Shown piece by piece: positions 11,404 through 23,871 of a stretch of 64,000 nt of DNA. A program made the position numbers and the translations under genes. Within the stretch, counting starts at the first letter, position 1; each line of letters begins with the position of its first letter. The DNA is from Diploscapter coronatus (lineage: Eukaryota; Nematoda; Chromadorea; Rhabditida; Rhabditidae), in the NCBI GenBank assembly GCA_964036155.1, contig OZ038422.1:37409201-37473200 (forward strand), in the 5' to 3' direction. Below the pieces are notes generated by a model, which had not been told where the DNA came from, did no database searches, and worked only from the letters and a program-made list of their open reading frames with translations.

Positions 11404-14400
11404 CTATTGCGAGGCTAGCTGATATACACTGATGAGGAACGGGATGAGAAGGGATGCGATCAATGACAATTGGCTTGTCGAAGCGCCAGATGTCGTACTG
11501 CCAGGTGTCAAACTGCTAGCTGTCGAACTGCCAGGTGTCGAACCGCCAGATGTCGAACCGCCAGGTGTTGGACCGGTAGATGTTGGACTGGTAGATGTCG
11601 GACTGGTAGATGTCGGACCAGTAGATGTCAGACTGGTAGATGTCGGACTGGTAGATGTCGGACTGGTAGATGTCGGACTGGTAGATGTCAGACTGGCTCC
11701 CGGGCTTAAGCATATGTTCGTGTTACAACAGCAGCCCGTGAAGCCGGTCTGGTCGATTGTTCCGCAGCTGTTCATCAGGTCTGAAATTCAAGCTCTACAC
11801 TCTTTACAAGTTTGCTATATTCGTACTCAAGCCATCGCAGACGGCCGTAGGATCGCAAGAGTACATGACGAGAATATTTGGCTGTCCATTGAACGTTGTG
11901 GCATACGTGATGGAAGCGCACTGTCCGTAGCAAACTCCGACAGTTGGTGACACGAGTGCAGAGCCATTGACGTAGATACCGTTGTAGCAGGTGATTGGCG
12001 TGCCTTGGTTCTGAAAATCACCGATGAATCTTGAATATACGAATTGAAATTCACCGCAGGAATGATGTTCGTGGAGTTGACAGCGGGCTCAGCTACGTGA
12101 CAGTTACTAAATCCGTCACAGCAGCAGGCAGTGATGTCTCTGTCCGTTGTCAGGATCGTGCAGTTGTTGTTCAACTCCAGTGCCTTGCAGACAGGCTGAG
12201 GTATGCAGTGGTACGACTTGACGAGTGTGCCATTATACTGCGTGGCCATCGATGCGCACATTCCGTCACATTTGATGGAAGCGCCAACGACGTAGTTGTT
12301 GTAAGCAACGTAGAGTCCAACGAAGCAGTACAAAGGACTGCCTGGGCTCTTTCCAGTGTAAGGATTGAGGCAGGTGTCCTAAATTTTAGACTAGTTAATT
12401 TTTGAGTCCTATACTAACAGTGTCGCAGCAGCATCCAGTCAATCCAGGTTCAGGCGACGAGCAGTTGTTTGTCATCTGCAGGGCGGCGCAGACAAATGAA
12501 GGATCACAGGTATAGAGAGTGGCATTCTGGAGTTGGCCATTGTAAGTTCCAGATACTTGAACCGAAGCGCATTGGCCATTGCATACTGATAGGCTGAAAT
12601 AATTTTCTAAATGTTTATTTTGATCTGTTTTCATACGTGACTGCTCCCATGGATTGTCCATTGGCGAAAATACCATTGTAGCAAGCGATCGGGAACTCGA
12701 CCAGAGGTTGAGGAGTCGGGATGACGATCGATGAGTCGTTAACATTACAGTTGTTCTGAAAATCGTACATTATTTATCAAAATTCTTGATTTTATCAAAT
12801 ACAGTATTATCACAGCAGCAAGCAGTGACAGCTCTGTCGAAATACAGCTCTCGGCAGGAGTCAAATAGCTCCAAGCTCTGGCAGATCTGGTTCGGCACGC
12901 AGTGGTAGGTGGTCGTATCGTAGCTTCCAGCAATCGATGTCTGCAGTCTGGCACACTTTCCGTCGCAGATGACTTCCGCTCCAACGCTGATATTGGCCTT
13001 GACGGATTTGACTCCGACATAGCAGGACAGTGGTTGCCAAGGTGTTCTCGGCGGATTCTTGGTAGGATCTATGCAGGCATTCGAAGTGCAACAGCATCCA
13101 GAAAGACCAGGTTCGATCATTGCGCAGCTGTTAGAGAGACTCAGGTTACGACAAACTCGGACTGGGTCGCAAGTGTACAGCGATGCGGTGACAGACTGAC
13201 CATTGTAGGAAGAAGTCAAATCGATTGAAGCGCAGTCACCTGAAATGAATCTTTGTTTTGAAGTGATTTTTAAACTGCTACCTTCACAAGACTGCCAGCC
13301 ACCCCCACCAATGTATTGGGTTCCATTGAGGTAGATGCCGTTGTAGCAGACAATCGGATAGTCGCGAATTCTGGACACATTCTGACTGAAGGGTGGTGGT
13401 GTCGGCATTCCACGGAAGTTCAAGTTGCAGTTGTGTGTATTATCACAGCAACAAGCCTAAAACATCTATTTCGTTGAAGATCTTCAGAAAGTTTCTTACG
13501 ATAGCTCCACGATCTCCGTAGATCGGCTTGCAATCATCGTAGAGTTCCTGAGCTCGGCAGACAGAAGCGGCAATGCAAGCAAACACAGTCACATTGTCGT
13601 TTCCGACAATTCCTTGCATAGCGGCACACTTTCCATCGCAATAGACTTCGGCTCCAGTCTGGACGGTCTTCGAGTACACACCGACGTAGCACTTCAATGG
13701 GTTGGTTGGGGCGAATTTTCCTCTCATCGGGTCGAGACATCCATCTGTATCGCAGCAACAAGCAGTGAGAGCTGGTTCTGGTGAGGCACACGTGTTGAGG
13801 ACGTTGAGTTGACGGCAGACCCGAGAGGGATCGCAGGTGAAGAGCGTTGCCGAGTGGGCTGTGCCATTGGCAGTCGCGTTGATGGTCATCGAAGCGCAGT
13901 CTCCGTCGCAAGTCAGGAAAGCCTCCGGGGTGACAGCAGCTCCATCGACGTACAGACCAGATGGACAAGTAATGGGGAAGTCTCGGATTGGGAATGGTTG
14001 TGGTGGAGTGGGAATGTCGTAGCCAGCGATGTTGCAGAGAGATCCGGTCTTGCAGCAGCAAGCGGTGAACGAACGATCGTAGTATACCGACAAACAGTCA
14101 TCATAGAGGCCAAGGTAAGAGCAGACGTAGTTGGGCACACAGGCGAAGATATTCACGGTTGATCCAGCAATATTTGAAGTCAGAGAAGCGCACTGGCCGT
14201 CATAGCAGAAGGTCTAAAGGGTATTTTATTTATTTTTTTTTTTTTTAAATTCCAATCATGTTTACCTCAGCTCCCGCAGAGATATTGTGGGCTTTGTCGT
14301 ACACACCAACCCAACACAAGTCGCTGAAGAAGTCGGGCAGTTTTGGTGGAGTGACAGTGGGATCGATACAAGCGTCCTAAAACTCAAACATATTAAGATC

Positions 14401-17400
14401 TTTAGAGCCAATTTTTACAGTGTCGCAGCAGCAAGTCTGAAGTCCAGGTTCGATGTTGTGGCATCTGTTAAGAACGTTTAGACTTCGGCAGACGACAGTT
14501 GGATCGCAAGAATAAACAGCGGCGCTGATGGTCTGTCCATTCAGCGTGGTGTTCAAATTGACCGCAATGCAGTCTCCTTGGCAAGCATACCAACCTCCAT
14601 CAGAAGCAGCAGATCCGTTGATGTAGATACCTGAGGGCCAGCTTTTATTTTGCCAGAATGAAAACTACACATACCAGAATAGCAGGCCTTTGGTCTTTCC
14701 GCTCCAACTGGTTGAAGTCCAGTGGTGTTGATATTCGTTCCAGCGGTATTGCAGAATGGTCCGTTATTGCAGCAATAGCCTTCGATTGATCTGTCGAGAT
14801 ACAGAGCTCCTTTGCTGTTGTATAATCCAAGCGATTGGCAAATAGGTGTCGGCACACAATGGAATGACATTGCAGGATTCCCGTTGATGGTTGTATTAAT
14901 TCGAGCACACATTCCGCCACAAGTCATATCGGCTCCGGTAGAAATGCTCATATTCGGCACAACCAGACCAACGTAACATTGAAGTGAAATTCCAGGTTGT
15001 CGGCCGGTCATTGGATCGATGCATGCATCAGAATCGCAACAGCATGCTGTCACAGTTCCATCAATAGTGCTGCAATTGTTGCGAAGTCCCATAGCAGCGC
15101 AGGAGCTAGCTGGATCGCAAGCATACAGAGTAGCATATGTTGTCGACGAGTTGATTGTTCCACTCAACATGATGGAAACGCATTCGCCGTGGCAGACCTG
15201 GTATCCATAGTTGGAGTAGTTGTTTCCGTTGATGTGAAGTCCCTGATAGCAAACGATGGGAGCTTCATTGCGAGCAGGAATGGCAGTGACGTTGACGCCT
15301 GGCGGAGCATTGCAGTTATCAGTGTTGCAGCCTAAATTGTAAATGAATTTGTGAACATTTTAAACTAATTATTACAGCATCCGGTGACTGGAGGATCAGC
15401 TCCAGTGATCGAATTGCAGTTGTCGTTTCCTCCGAGTCCCAGACCGAAGTAGCGGCAGGCGCTAAATGGAGCGCACCAGTAGGTCGTCACGTTCTTGCTG
15501 TTAACTATAGTCGAGAGAGAAGAGCACATGCCGTTGCAGATCATGTCGCCGCCTTCGAAGATTCCATCACTTGGCACAGAGATACCAGAATAGCAGCGGA
15601 GTGGGTTGAAGTTTCCACCGCCTCTGTTGGGGTCGAGACAGCCATCATAGTCACAGCAGCATCCAGTGACTCCGTTTCCAATTTGTCCACATCCGTTCTT
15701 GATTCCATAGGACGAGCACATTGTGACTGGGTCGCAAGTGTAGATGGTGGCATTGTGCATCTGTCCAGCGAAGGTCGTGAGGAAGTTGGCTGAAGCGCAT
15801 TCTCCTTGGCAAAGTCCGTAAGCTGAGTTCGTGATCGGGACGCCGTTCACCCAGATGCCTGAATTGATAAATTTCTTTTGGATTATTGACGCTTTAACCT
15901 CCATAGCAGATGGTTGGGTAGACAACAGTTGGCACGTAGGAGGTGTTGATTTGGATATTCGGATCGTTGACGTTGCAGTTATCAGTTGCCGAGCAACAAT
16001 ATGCCTCGATCTCCTCGTCTTGCGGAGGATTGTAGGTCAGTCCCTCGGTAGCGGCCATGCCGAATCCAGCGCAGACCTGTGTTTTTCTTTCTTTTATTTT
16101 CAAACTGTGTTCTTCAAACTTACAGAATAAGGAGCACACATGTAGTAGGTCATGGGAGTGCCGTTCATTCTGAACTTTATGCGACCGCATCGTTCGTTAC
16201 ATGGCATCTCAGCTCCGACCGAGCTGGTTCCGTTCGAGAGACCAGTATAGCATTTGAGCTGGCGAATCGGGTACACAGGTGGAACGACAGTCGGATCGAT
16301 GCATTTGTCCGAGCTGCACATGCATCCTGTCACTACTGCAGTTGGAACTCCAGAAACGTTAGCGACATTGAAGCTTTGGCATTGTCCATTGACGCCGATC
16401 GCGCTGAAGATGTTAGCCGGGTCGCAGGAGAGCACTTCTCCCCACAGAGTCGCGCCGTTATAGGTGGTTCGAATTCTGGCAGATGCGCAATCGCCCTGGC
16501 ATGGACCGAAGCTGCCTCCAGCCTGGACGACACCATTCAGCGTAATACCCGAGTAGCATTGAATCGTGGGTCCACCCCAGTTCTGCGTTGGCGGCGGAGG
16601 GATGCTCGGGTTCATAAGATCTTTGCAATCTTGTTTCGTGCAGCAGCAGCCAGTGATCGTCGTGCCGTTGATCCCGTTGCACATTTCCTGATTATCCGCG
16701 ATACCAGGGAAGAGCGCAGTGCACAGAGTTGAAGGCATACAAGCGTAGACCTTAAAATTGAAATTCGGAAGAAAGTTTTCTGGGGTTAGAAACCTCGACA
16801 CTGTAGCCCGAAGTGGTTCCGTTGACTTTCATACAGACGCTGTTCTGACCGCACTGAACCAGGTCGCCAACAGTGAACTGATCGGATGCATAGTAGCCGA
16901 CGTAACAGACGATGTTGCTGAAACTCTCGACTGGAAAAACTGATTTTCACCAATGTTTACCTTGGGAAGTCCTCAATGTGACTTGGAGCAAGCTCTTCCT
17001 TTATTCCGGTGACTTCATTGCATCGACTGCCATCACAGTAGCAGTCTTCCGTGTCCCCAGCATTACATGCGCTACCGGCATTGATTATTTTTGCCACCTA
17101 CAAATTGGTAATGTATGTAGTTCAGTTGTATTGTGTTAGCACTCTGGCTTCTTAATCATGATCAGGTCCGATTTTTGAGTACAAGATGATTTTTGTAAGC
17201 AGAATTATTGAGTTTGTAAGACACTTTTATTGTTAGATACATGGTGATTCATACAATTAGTGTTTATCTTTCATATTTGTTTGAAATTTCGCTGCTTGAT
17301 ATGGGAAGAGTGAAATAGTATGAAAAATGATGAGAATATGAAGAAATAAGAATAATGGTAGAGTGTATGGCGTAAAACCTGGACAGCGTTGCTGATAAGA

Positions 17401-18164
17401 TAAAAATGAAAATCTGGGCTTCTGCTGATGGCGAAAAGAGGCAAAGAAGCGGAGAAGTAATGCGAAGAAAAGGCAAACGAAAAACGCTACCAGTCTCCAA
17501 GAGCAAAATCAAGACGAAACCTGACATTTTTGAATTTTTGTAAAATTACAAAAATAAAAATTATAATTTTTACGCGATTTCAAAAGATTGTCCTGATTTC
17601 AAAAAGGAAGACGTAAAAATTTTATAGCATTTAAAATGATTAATTAACAGTAGTGTGATTAGGCAGAGGCCATATGAAATGTAAACATCAGTAGACAATT
17701 CGTGTCTTCAGTCTCTAGACAGAAGTCATATAATTTTCGCGCTGCTACAAGAGAATAAATTCAAATTTTTTAATTAGAAAAAAAAAGTTAATATTTGAAA
17801 TAGTTAATTTAAGGATGCTAATTTGTGGCAAATGCAAATTTTTAAAAAATAAAAATGCTGCTTTCTATTTCTTTACTATTCTTATATAATGATGATAAAA
17901 ACTTACATGATTATCTTCACACGACAAAAGGACGATGCTTTGTTCTGCGCTCCATATCGGAATCGTTTCTCGTTTACAGAGACCGTCGCATTCTTTCTGT
18001 AATTAGAATAATTAGCCATTTAATTTAAGTAATTAAGTAGGCAATTGGCTCACATGTGCTATGCTTTTCGATACGATTACGCCGTTTTCGAGTACGAGAT
18101 TACCTACGCTACACTCATGGGCAAAGCCGGCCGCTACCAGGGCCAAGAGTATACCCAAGCGCAT
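11404..18164 (-). CDS. Giant secreted protein with about 17 ET-like cysteine modules and mucin/GPI-like tail
   Basis: Eighteen exons on the minus strand: 18164-18054, 17996-17907, 17097-16961, 16917-16794, 16750-16124, 16076-15899, 15858-15376, 15331-14675, 14630-14419, 14376-14266, 14213-13500, 13456-13282, 13239-12803, 12755-12637, 12593-12419, 12378-12055, 12010-11827, 11780-11404. Phase is kept throughout, giving 1744 aa. A signal peptide (MRLGILLALVAAGFA) is preceded directly by ttttcag. Then come repeated units with the pattern C(Y)xG...C.G.C...C.P..VC...C....CCC...C, matching nematode ET modules from memory of that family. After two N-terminal modules, type A (CYNGIYVNG, ending CCCD.D.CLDP) alternates with type B (CYVG, ending DR..TACCCD...CN) through module 17. 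A Ser/Thr/Pro tail of TSTSP repeats and a hydrophobic C-terminus (LSLIASLLIPFLISVYQ) suggest GPI anchoring. Function unknown; surface or cuticle-associated by inference. Confidence 0.9.
11475..11697 (-). repeat. 15-bp tandem repeats encoding Ser/Thr/Pro/Gly tail
   Basis: Back-to-back units of 15 bases (for example GTAGATGTCGGACTG on the plus strand), with a second sub-type upstream of the tail's end. They lie within the last exon of the ET-module gene. All units keep the frame and code for TSTSP- or GGSTP-like pentapeptides, a likely O-glycosylated stalk. Copy number probably varies between strains. Confidence 0.85.
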
Positions 18165-19085
18165 TCTGAAAATTAACATAATTAGGACAATTAGAGATAA
18201 TTAACAGGTAGTTAGGTCAATGAAGGAAAATTTGGAAACCGCGAGATCATGAGACACGAGCCATGAAGAAATAGTGTGAAGAAGATGCCTTATCCCACCG
18301 TCTTCTCCCTATTTTACTATGTTTCGTGTCTCGATATCTCGCGATTTCCAGATAGCCCAATTAACTATGATCTAAATGATGATAGGAAGACATGATCAAT
18401 AAATTATATTTATTTAAAATGATAATCTTTAGTTTTATGGGTAATTAAAATGAGAGAGATAAAATTGGACCGCCTGTGCCGTACCAAAAACGACTTTTCT
18501 ACTACCGAATGGCACATTGAATTTGATAATGCTTCTAATGGCAAACTCTTCCTCTGCATCACAGTATTTTTCATCTTTCCACCTCTCATAATTCAACTAT
18601 CTCGAATTAAATTCCATGTCTTTTGTTCTCTAATTTTACCGTAGTCTATAGTTTTTCTTGTTTTCTCAAAACCTCAAATTTTATCTTTTTACAGTAGTCT
18701 CTTTTCCTTTTTGCCTCCAAAAGATAAGGCTTTTCGGATCATCCTTTGGCAAATTCTTTTCGTCTTTCGAAAATAGTGATATTTCTAAATTTTGCGTTTC
18801 AAAGTATTATGATTTGCGAAGAAGTAGATACTTAATACCCTTTGGAATTTGCTTCTGCACGAGCCACTTCTCTTTCTCTCCACTCTTTCCTTCTCACTTT
18901 TCTTTGTTATCTCTTCAGGGCGCATGCTATTTCGAGGGGTTGAGCTTAAGAGGAGAGAGGTGCAAAATATATGCAATATCTATCTCCTCACACTCCATAA
19001 TAGTCTATGATAAGAAAATGGATTAGATTTAATATAGAAGTTTCCTACGATAAATTGACAGCTTTTGTTGTTTGATGTTTGACAA
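18165..19085. other. Intergenic DNA upstream of ET-module gene
   Basis: AT-rich, with a pyrimidine-rich block near 18530-18900. A 64-codon frame from 18450 has no recognisable motif and no splice-consistent partner. I see nothing supportable. Confidence 0.5.
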
Positions 19086-19255
19086 ATGGAAGGTTTGGAT
19101 GTATCGCCAAAATTGAAGTTCCGGGTGAGTTTTATTTGAATCACATTCTAAAAATTTTCATTAACTAAGAATTACAGAATCAGCTACTTGAGGTATCAGC
19201 AGAAATACATGTGAAGAGCAAAGCAGTTGCAATGGCGAGATGCAAAGCTTCCATC
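19086..19255 (+). CDS. Possible two-exon small protein (39 aa)
   Basis: An ATG at 19086 opens MEGLDVSPKLKFR, with a good donor (gtgagt at 19125) and an attacag acceptor before 19178. The second exon ends with a TGA near 19255 after NQLLEVSAEIHVKSKAV. Splice sites are convincing but the product is very short and unrecognised. It may be a chance pair of sites or part of a longer gene whose other exons I could not find. Confidence 0.3.
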
Positions 19256-19259
19256 TGAA

Positions 19260-21410
19260 AGTTGAATAGTGATTATCACGAACTAAATAATTCTAATCGC
19301 GAGTTGACTGGTATTGTCAATGACCGATAAATTGGAACAAAACAAACTATGCACAAATTCGAATATACAAGTGGGTATTGCGTATTCACAAATAATCGTC
19401 GAACTTTTTCTGAATATGATTTAATAGTGTAAAGTATGCTGCAAACAACGCGCGAATTCCCCGCACGCACATAAAATTGTATTTCGTTTATTTCGTTTCA
19501 AGTAATCGGCCATTTACAATGTCATTGACGAAACAGTGAAGATGAATAGTCAGTTATATGATGAAATAGACTACACATATAATTTCGAAATTATGACCAA
19601 AACTAAACTTTTATGTGATAAAAACTTTCTTAAATGTCCCTTGTAGAATGGCAAGTGATTCTATTCTTATCATTTTAGAATTCGCATTATTCTTTCCCTT
19701 TCTTTTCTTAGCTTTCCCAATAAATTGCATTGAATTCGTTAACAACTCATTAGAGTAGAATTCAAAATTTGCTTTCTTATCAGTTAATGATTGAACCTTC
19801 ATGACGAAATTAAAAATTTTCGAGGACAATATTATTCTAGAAACGATATTGTTAATTTATTCAACAAAAACGTTTTCTTTCGATTTATTTAGGAAAAGCT
19901 TTACATTTTGCAAAAGGTCTAAATTTAATATCGAGGTAAAAACTATGATATCACAATCTAATATCAAAAAATAATTTTATCTTATGAAATGTATTTCGAT
20001 TACAATAGTTTCAGCCATTGTATGCAGGCACAGAAAAGAATTTATAGATTCATCCTGCCGGTTGCTTTCTCGGGTGCTAGCGAATGCACTACTTCTGTCC
20101 ACGCGAGTTGACTTGAGCCCATAGTCGAATCTTTTGAGGAATTTGTTTCATCTTTAAGAATAGGACAAAAATAGCAGAGCAGCCATGTTCTGTCCTGTCC
20201 GTGAGAAAGAACTACGATTTTGGGCACGGTAGAGAAAGGAGGCTTGACCCTTTATCAGGAATCAAGAAATACAATGGAAAGAAGAATCAGAATGATAAGA
20301 AAAATCGCTGGATCGGGCAAATTGAGCAAAAGTTTTCTGATCAGCAGAAAGATCTAAAGATCAACACCAAAAATTCAAAATTGATGAAAATTGGTGCGAT
20401 CGGCACATATTGCATAAACTAATTTTTATCATTTCATCATTCTATGTTGGCATTTACTAACTTGATGAACAAACTGATAATAAAAGTTAATGTACGCAAT
20501 TAGAAATGACAATTTTGTGATTTATCAAATCAATGTCAAAAAACTTTTTGTCATTAAAACATTAAATTTTATCATTTTCATTCGCTTCAATGTATCCATA
20601 AGCACTTATGACTGACAGAATGCATTTGGAAATTTCCGTTCTTAATTGAAATGATGACCATTAGATTGCCATTTATAGTGGCATCCGAAAGTTTGGAACA
20701 ATTTTCATCATAACTTCCTTAGTCGGTGTCATTTCGACGAGTTATTTTCAGAATCGTGCTCAGCTGGTCTTTACGAGCATTTTGATACCAAATTTGAATT
20801 TTTTCCATGCAGAATAACGAAAACCGCATTTTGTGAAACTACCGGATGCGAACCTTCCATAACAAGCGGAACAAGTGATCGGATCGAGTTTCAACCGTCA
20901 GATTCGTCGTTAACGTAGTCGAAAACTTCCAGGGGCAAAAAATCAATTCGAAATTTGAGGACCGACTTTTTGGGTACCACCCCATGCTCGATTTATATAA
21001 ATAACGTCTTATATAAAAAAAAGATCTCACCATTAAAACTGATGGTAAATGACTTCAAAATAATTTTATCCAATAAGTATGATATTCTCATTAAATTGAA
21101 CAGCATTGAAGAACTTTGCTCATCATATCGTATTTTGATACAAATCACATTTCAGCTTCAAATCTTGTAATAAAATAGCAATTGGAATATGCATTTTAGA
21201 TGTGTAATAATGAAATTCGGTATAATCTTTGAATAAAATAATGAGTATCTTGAATGTTCACCTAGTTTAGACATAATCTATTAGTTCGAAAATGACATCT
21301 GTCTATACAGCTGAAATTTCACCATTTATTTTGGTATTTACTCTAACTTTCGGAATCGATTGCATATAGAAAATGAAAAATTTGAACGTTTTTCTAGATC
21401 TCGAATGAAT
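19260..21410. other. AT-rich intergenic DNA
   Basis: No supportable gene. A slightly GC-richer block at 20040-20230 has overlapping short frames on both strands without motifs. A possible terminal-inverted-repeat element occupies about 20678-20983 and is listed separately. Confidence 0.45.
20678..20983. mobile_element. Possible Tc1/mariner-like MITE remnant
   Basis: The left end reads GTGGCATCCGAAAGTTTGG. The right end, read from the opposite strand, is GTGGTACCCAAAAAGTCGG. They share GTGG-A-CC-AAA-GT-GG. The left end abuts a TA dinucleotide. The interior holds no transposase frame. The match is imperfect, so this is tentative. Confidence 0.3.
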
Positions 21411-21421
21411 TAGTTTTATAG

Positions 21422-23871
21422 CTCTTGAATTTGGCATTTGCGTTCTACTCACTTCTAATTGTAATAACTGAAATTCTGATGTATCCCTTGTATATCTATA
21501 ATTTTACCGCATGCGGATCGGAGTGGAGCGTTGGAATTTTATTGCTGGCCTTCCCTCAAGATGGATACAATCGAACTCCAATTTTTATGGTAAGAAATTC
21601 ATTTTCATTCGATTTACAGGAATTTACAGTTTGAAAATGTCGCAACTTGCTCCGTTACACTTCAATAAATAAAGTGTAAAGAAGACTTTCTTAATCTAAC
21701 GTTAATTTGCATATTGTTGATGAACGGTGATTTGAGACAATAATAGAAGCGCAAATAAAATCCACTGAAATTAGCTCGTCATTTACAGTTGAATTGGCGA
21801 TGCTTCAATTCAATGACTTTTATGCCAAATTTCAATATTCCACAAAGCACAATTTGCATTCCAAATTCACGTAGAATTTATTCGGTCTCAAATTATCAGT
21901 TTTCGACAAACTATTTCGTCAAAAATGGATATTACGAGATTTTCAAATAGGATAAAGATAAAATTAAAATAGTTTACATTAGACAGTAGCGCTATGTGAA
22001 GCTGCATTTGATTTCCTTTGCATTCTTGGCCTCAACATCGGACTCTATATGGTCTACAAGCATCCTCTACTTGGCACGAACATTCGAATATTCATAATGG
22101 ATGGAGTTATTAGCTATTCGATTGGATTATTAGCTCGTTTCGTTATTATCCTGTATCAGTTGGAGATCATCCCAATAAAAGGTGATATTTTGCACTTATT
22201 AACTCCCTGCATTGACTATGAACCAAGGGGATGGCTAAACCAAGACGCATAGTTCATAAAAAATATTAAAAGTAATCAGTTGAAAACAAAAAGTTCGAGA
22301 TTACCTTTAAACTGATCACCCTTGTCTCAGTTTATTTGCTAATAGCGTATCATACAGCTGAAATTTATCCTATTATGTGCATTTGAGTACTTCTCACAAT
22401 GCAAAGTTAAACTTTTCATTTGAAAGGACAAAATATGAGGGAATCGTTAGTAAATGAAACTGAGCTTTGATATTTGGCTAAATAAAAATGTGCAATATCG
22501 AACGTGTCCTTATGATCGCAATTCAATTTCGATCATAAAGATATGATGGAATAACTAAGCGATATTAATTTAGGTCTGATAGAGGAAGACTATCCTCTGT
22601 TAATTGCGAGTGCCCTTAGAACTCGAGCATTGGCGTTTATTGTATTTGCAATCTCCGTCGTCATTTTCGGTATTTTTTTTAAGAATATTTTAAATTAAAA
22701 TAAAGCATAAAAGTGAAATTCAGAGCGAGCTTTTGCTTCGTATTTTTTCTCCGATTACGAGAAGAGACCGAGAAAGTGGATTGCAGTGCTTATTCTGATC
22801 TATATCGAACTTGCATGCACACTGGTTTCCGTTCCATTGATAGCATTTAGTGAGCCAATTTGATATTTTTCAACCATGATCACTCATTTTAGTTTATTTG
22901 ATTGACATAATATACATGCTAGTTCTCTGTTTCGCTTTTCTCCTGTTGATTCTGGGTCAAATGGTTTTATTTCGGTTCCTGCTTAGCTTCAATCAAAGGA
23001 GGGTGAGCTTAATGGATCAGCGAGAATCATGGAATGAACTCTACTCACTCAGTAGCAAGTTTCAACTCACCTCGAATCTCACTATTCTGAAGGTAAGATA
23101 AAATTTAAATGTACGAACTGAATCAACATGTTAATTTAAACCAGAACCATTGATCACTGATAGCAAAATTTAACGAGACGCTCAAGTCAATAATTGTGAT
23201 AAACGAAATGTCGAAGAAGTTAGATTCTAAGTGTGCATTGAGTGTTTTCAAGTGATAGTCAAGATCATTCCTTGATTCGATGAAATGCCGTCTGTTTATT
23301 TGCAAACGGCACAAAAATTCTTATACGTCAAAGTCTCGCTCTTTTTGTCTCAAATTGTCGACCATCGATATACATTTGAATTTTTAACAATACGAATAAT
23401 TCTTTTAATGACAGTATTTTTTATTGAGATTCAAGTATTTAACTTATCCGAATTTTAGTAAAAATGGCTAAATTGAAAATTTCAGAGCCTTCAACTAGTA
23501 ATAACGATGGGTGCATACTGCCTAGTAATTTATTGCTTCGTTATTGGACTCGCCCTCTACTTTGCCTTAGAGAATAAATCATACGAAATGCAAATGTGTT
23601 ATTTATGGATCGAATTCTCATTTCCAATGTGATCATTTATATGGATTTTCATAAATTTATATTTGCACACTGCAGAATGGCTGTACTTCTTCCATTCGCC
23701 AGTGCAATGAGCATACAGGAGGACCGCACGTTAATCTTGAGCACCATAAAAACCATGGTATGCTGCAAGAAGAAACAGGATTCAATCTTCATTCCTGAAT
23801 ATAAGAAGAACCAAATGTCAGAAGCAGATATATACTTCAAGTCGCTACAACTATCATGGCAAATTGACTAG
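21422..23871 (+). CDS. Serpentine chemoreceptor, Sre-like
   Basis: Seven-TM G protein-coupled receptor expected in sensory neurons. Exons 21422-21589, 21983-22181, 22574-22669, 22724-22849, 22893-23092, 23486-23628 and 23676-23871 join in phase and give 375 aa. The start codon lies upstream in a first exon I could not place; 21422 follows a tttatag acceptor. Hydrophobic segments include YSLLIVITEILMYPLYIY, YSIGLLARFVIILYQ, LAFIVFAISVVIF, YMLVLCFAFLLLILG and YCLVIYCFVIGLALYF. The block ERAFASYFFSDYEKRPRKW straddles an intron and matches the conserved ER-x2-A-x-YF-x2-DYE region I associate with nematode Sre receptors. A neighbouring Srab assignment is less likely. The same strand carries the Srd-like gene 1.9 kb on. 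Confidence 0.8.

Noticed and set aside
11432..11950. Plus-strand 172-codon frame with VDVGLVDVG repeats
   Set aside because: Antisense of the 15-bp repeats in the last ET-module exon; the minus strand carries the cysteine modules and correct splice sites.
20042..20422. Slightly GC-richer block with frames on both strands, considered as an RNA gene or repeat
   Set aside because: No tRNA boxes, no rRNA-like motifs, no inverted structure and only short frames.
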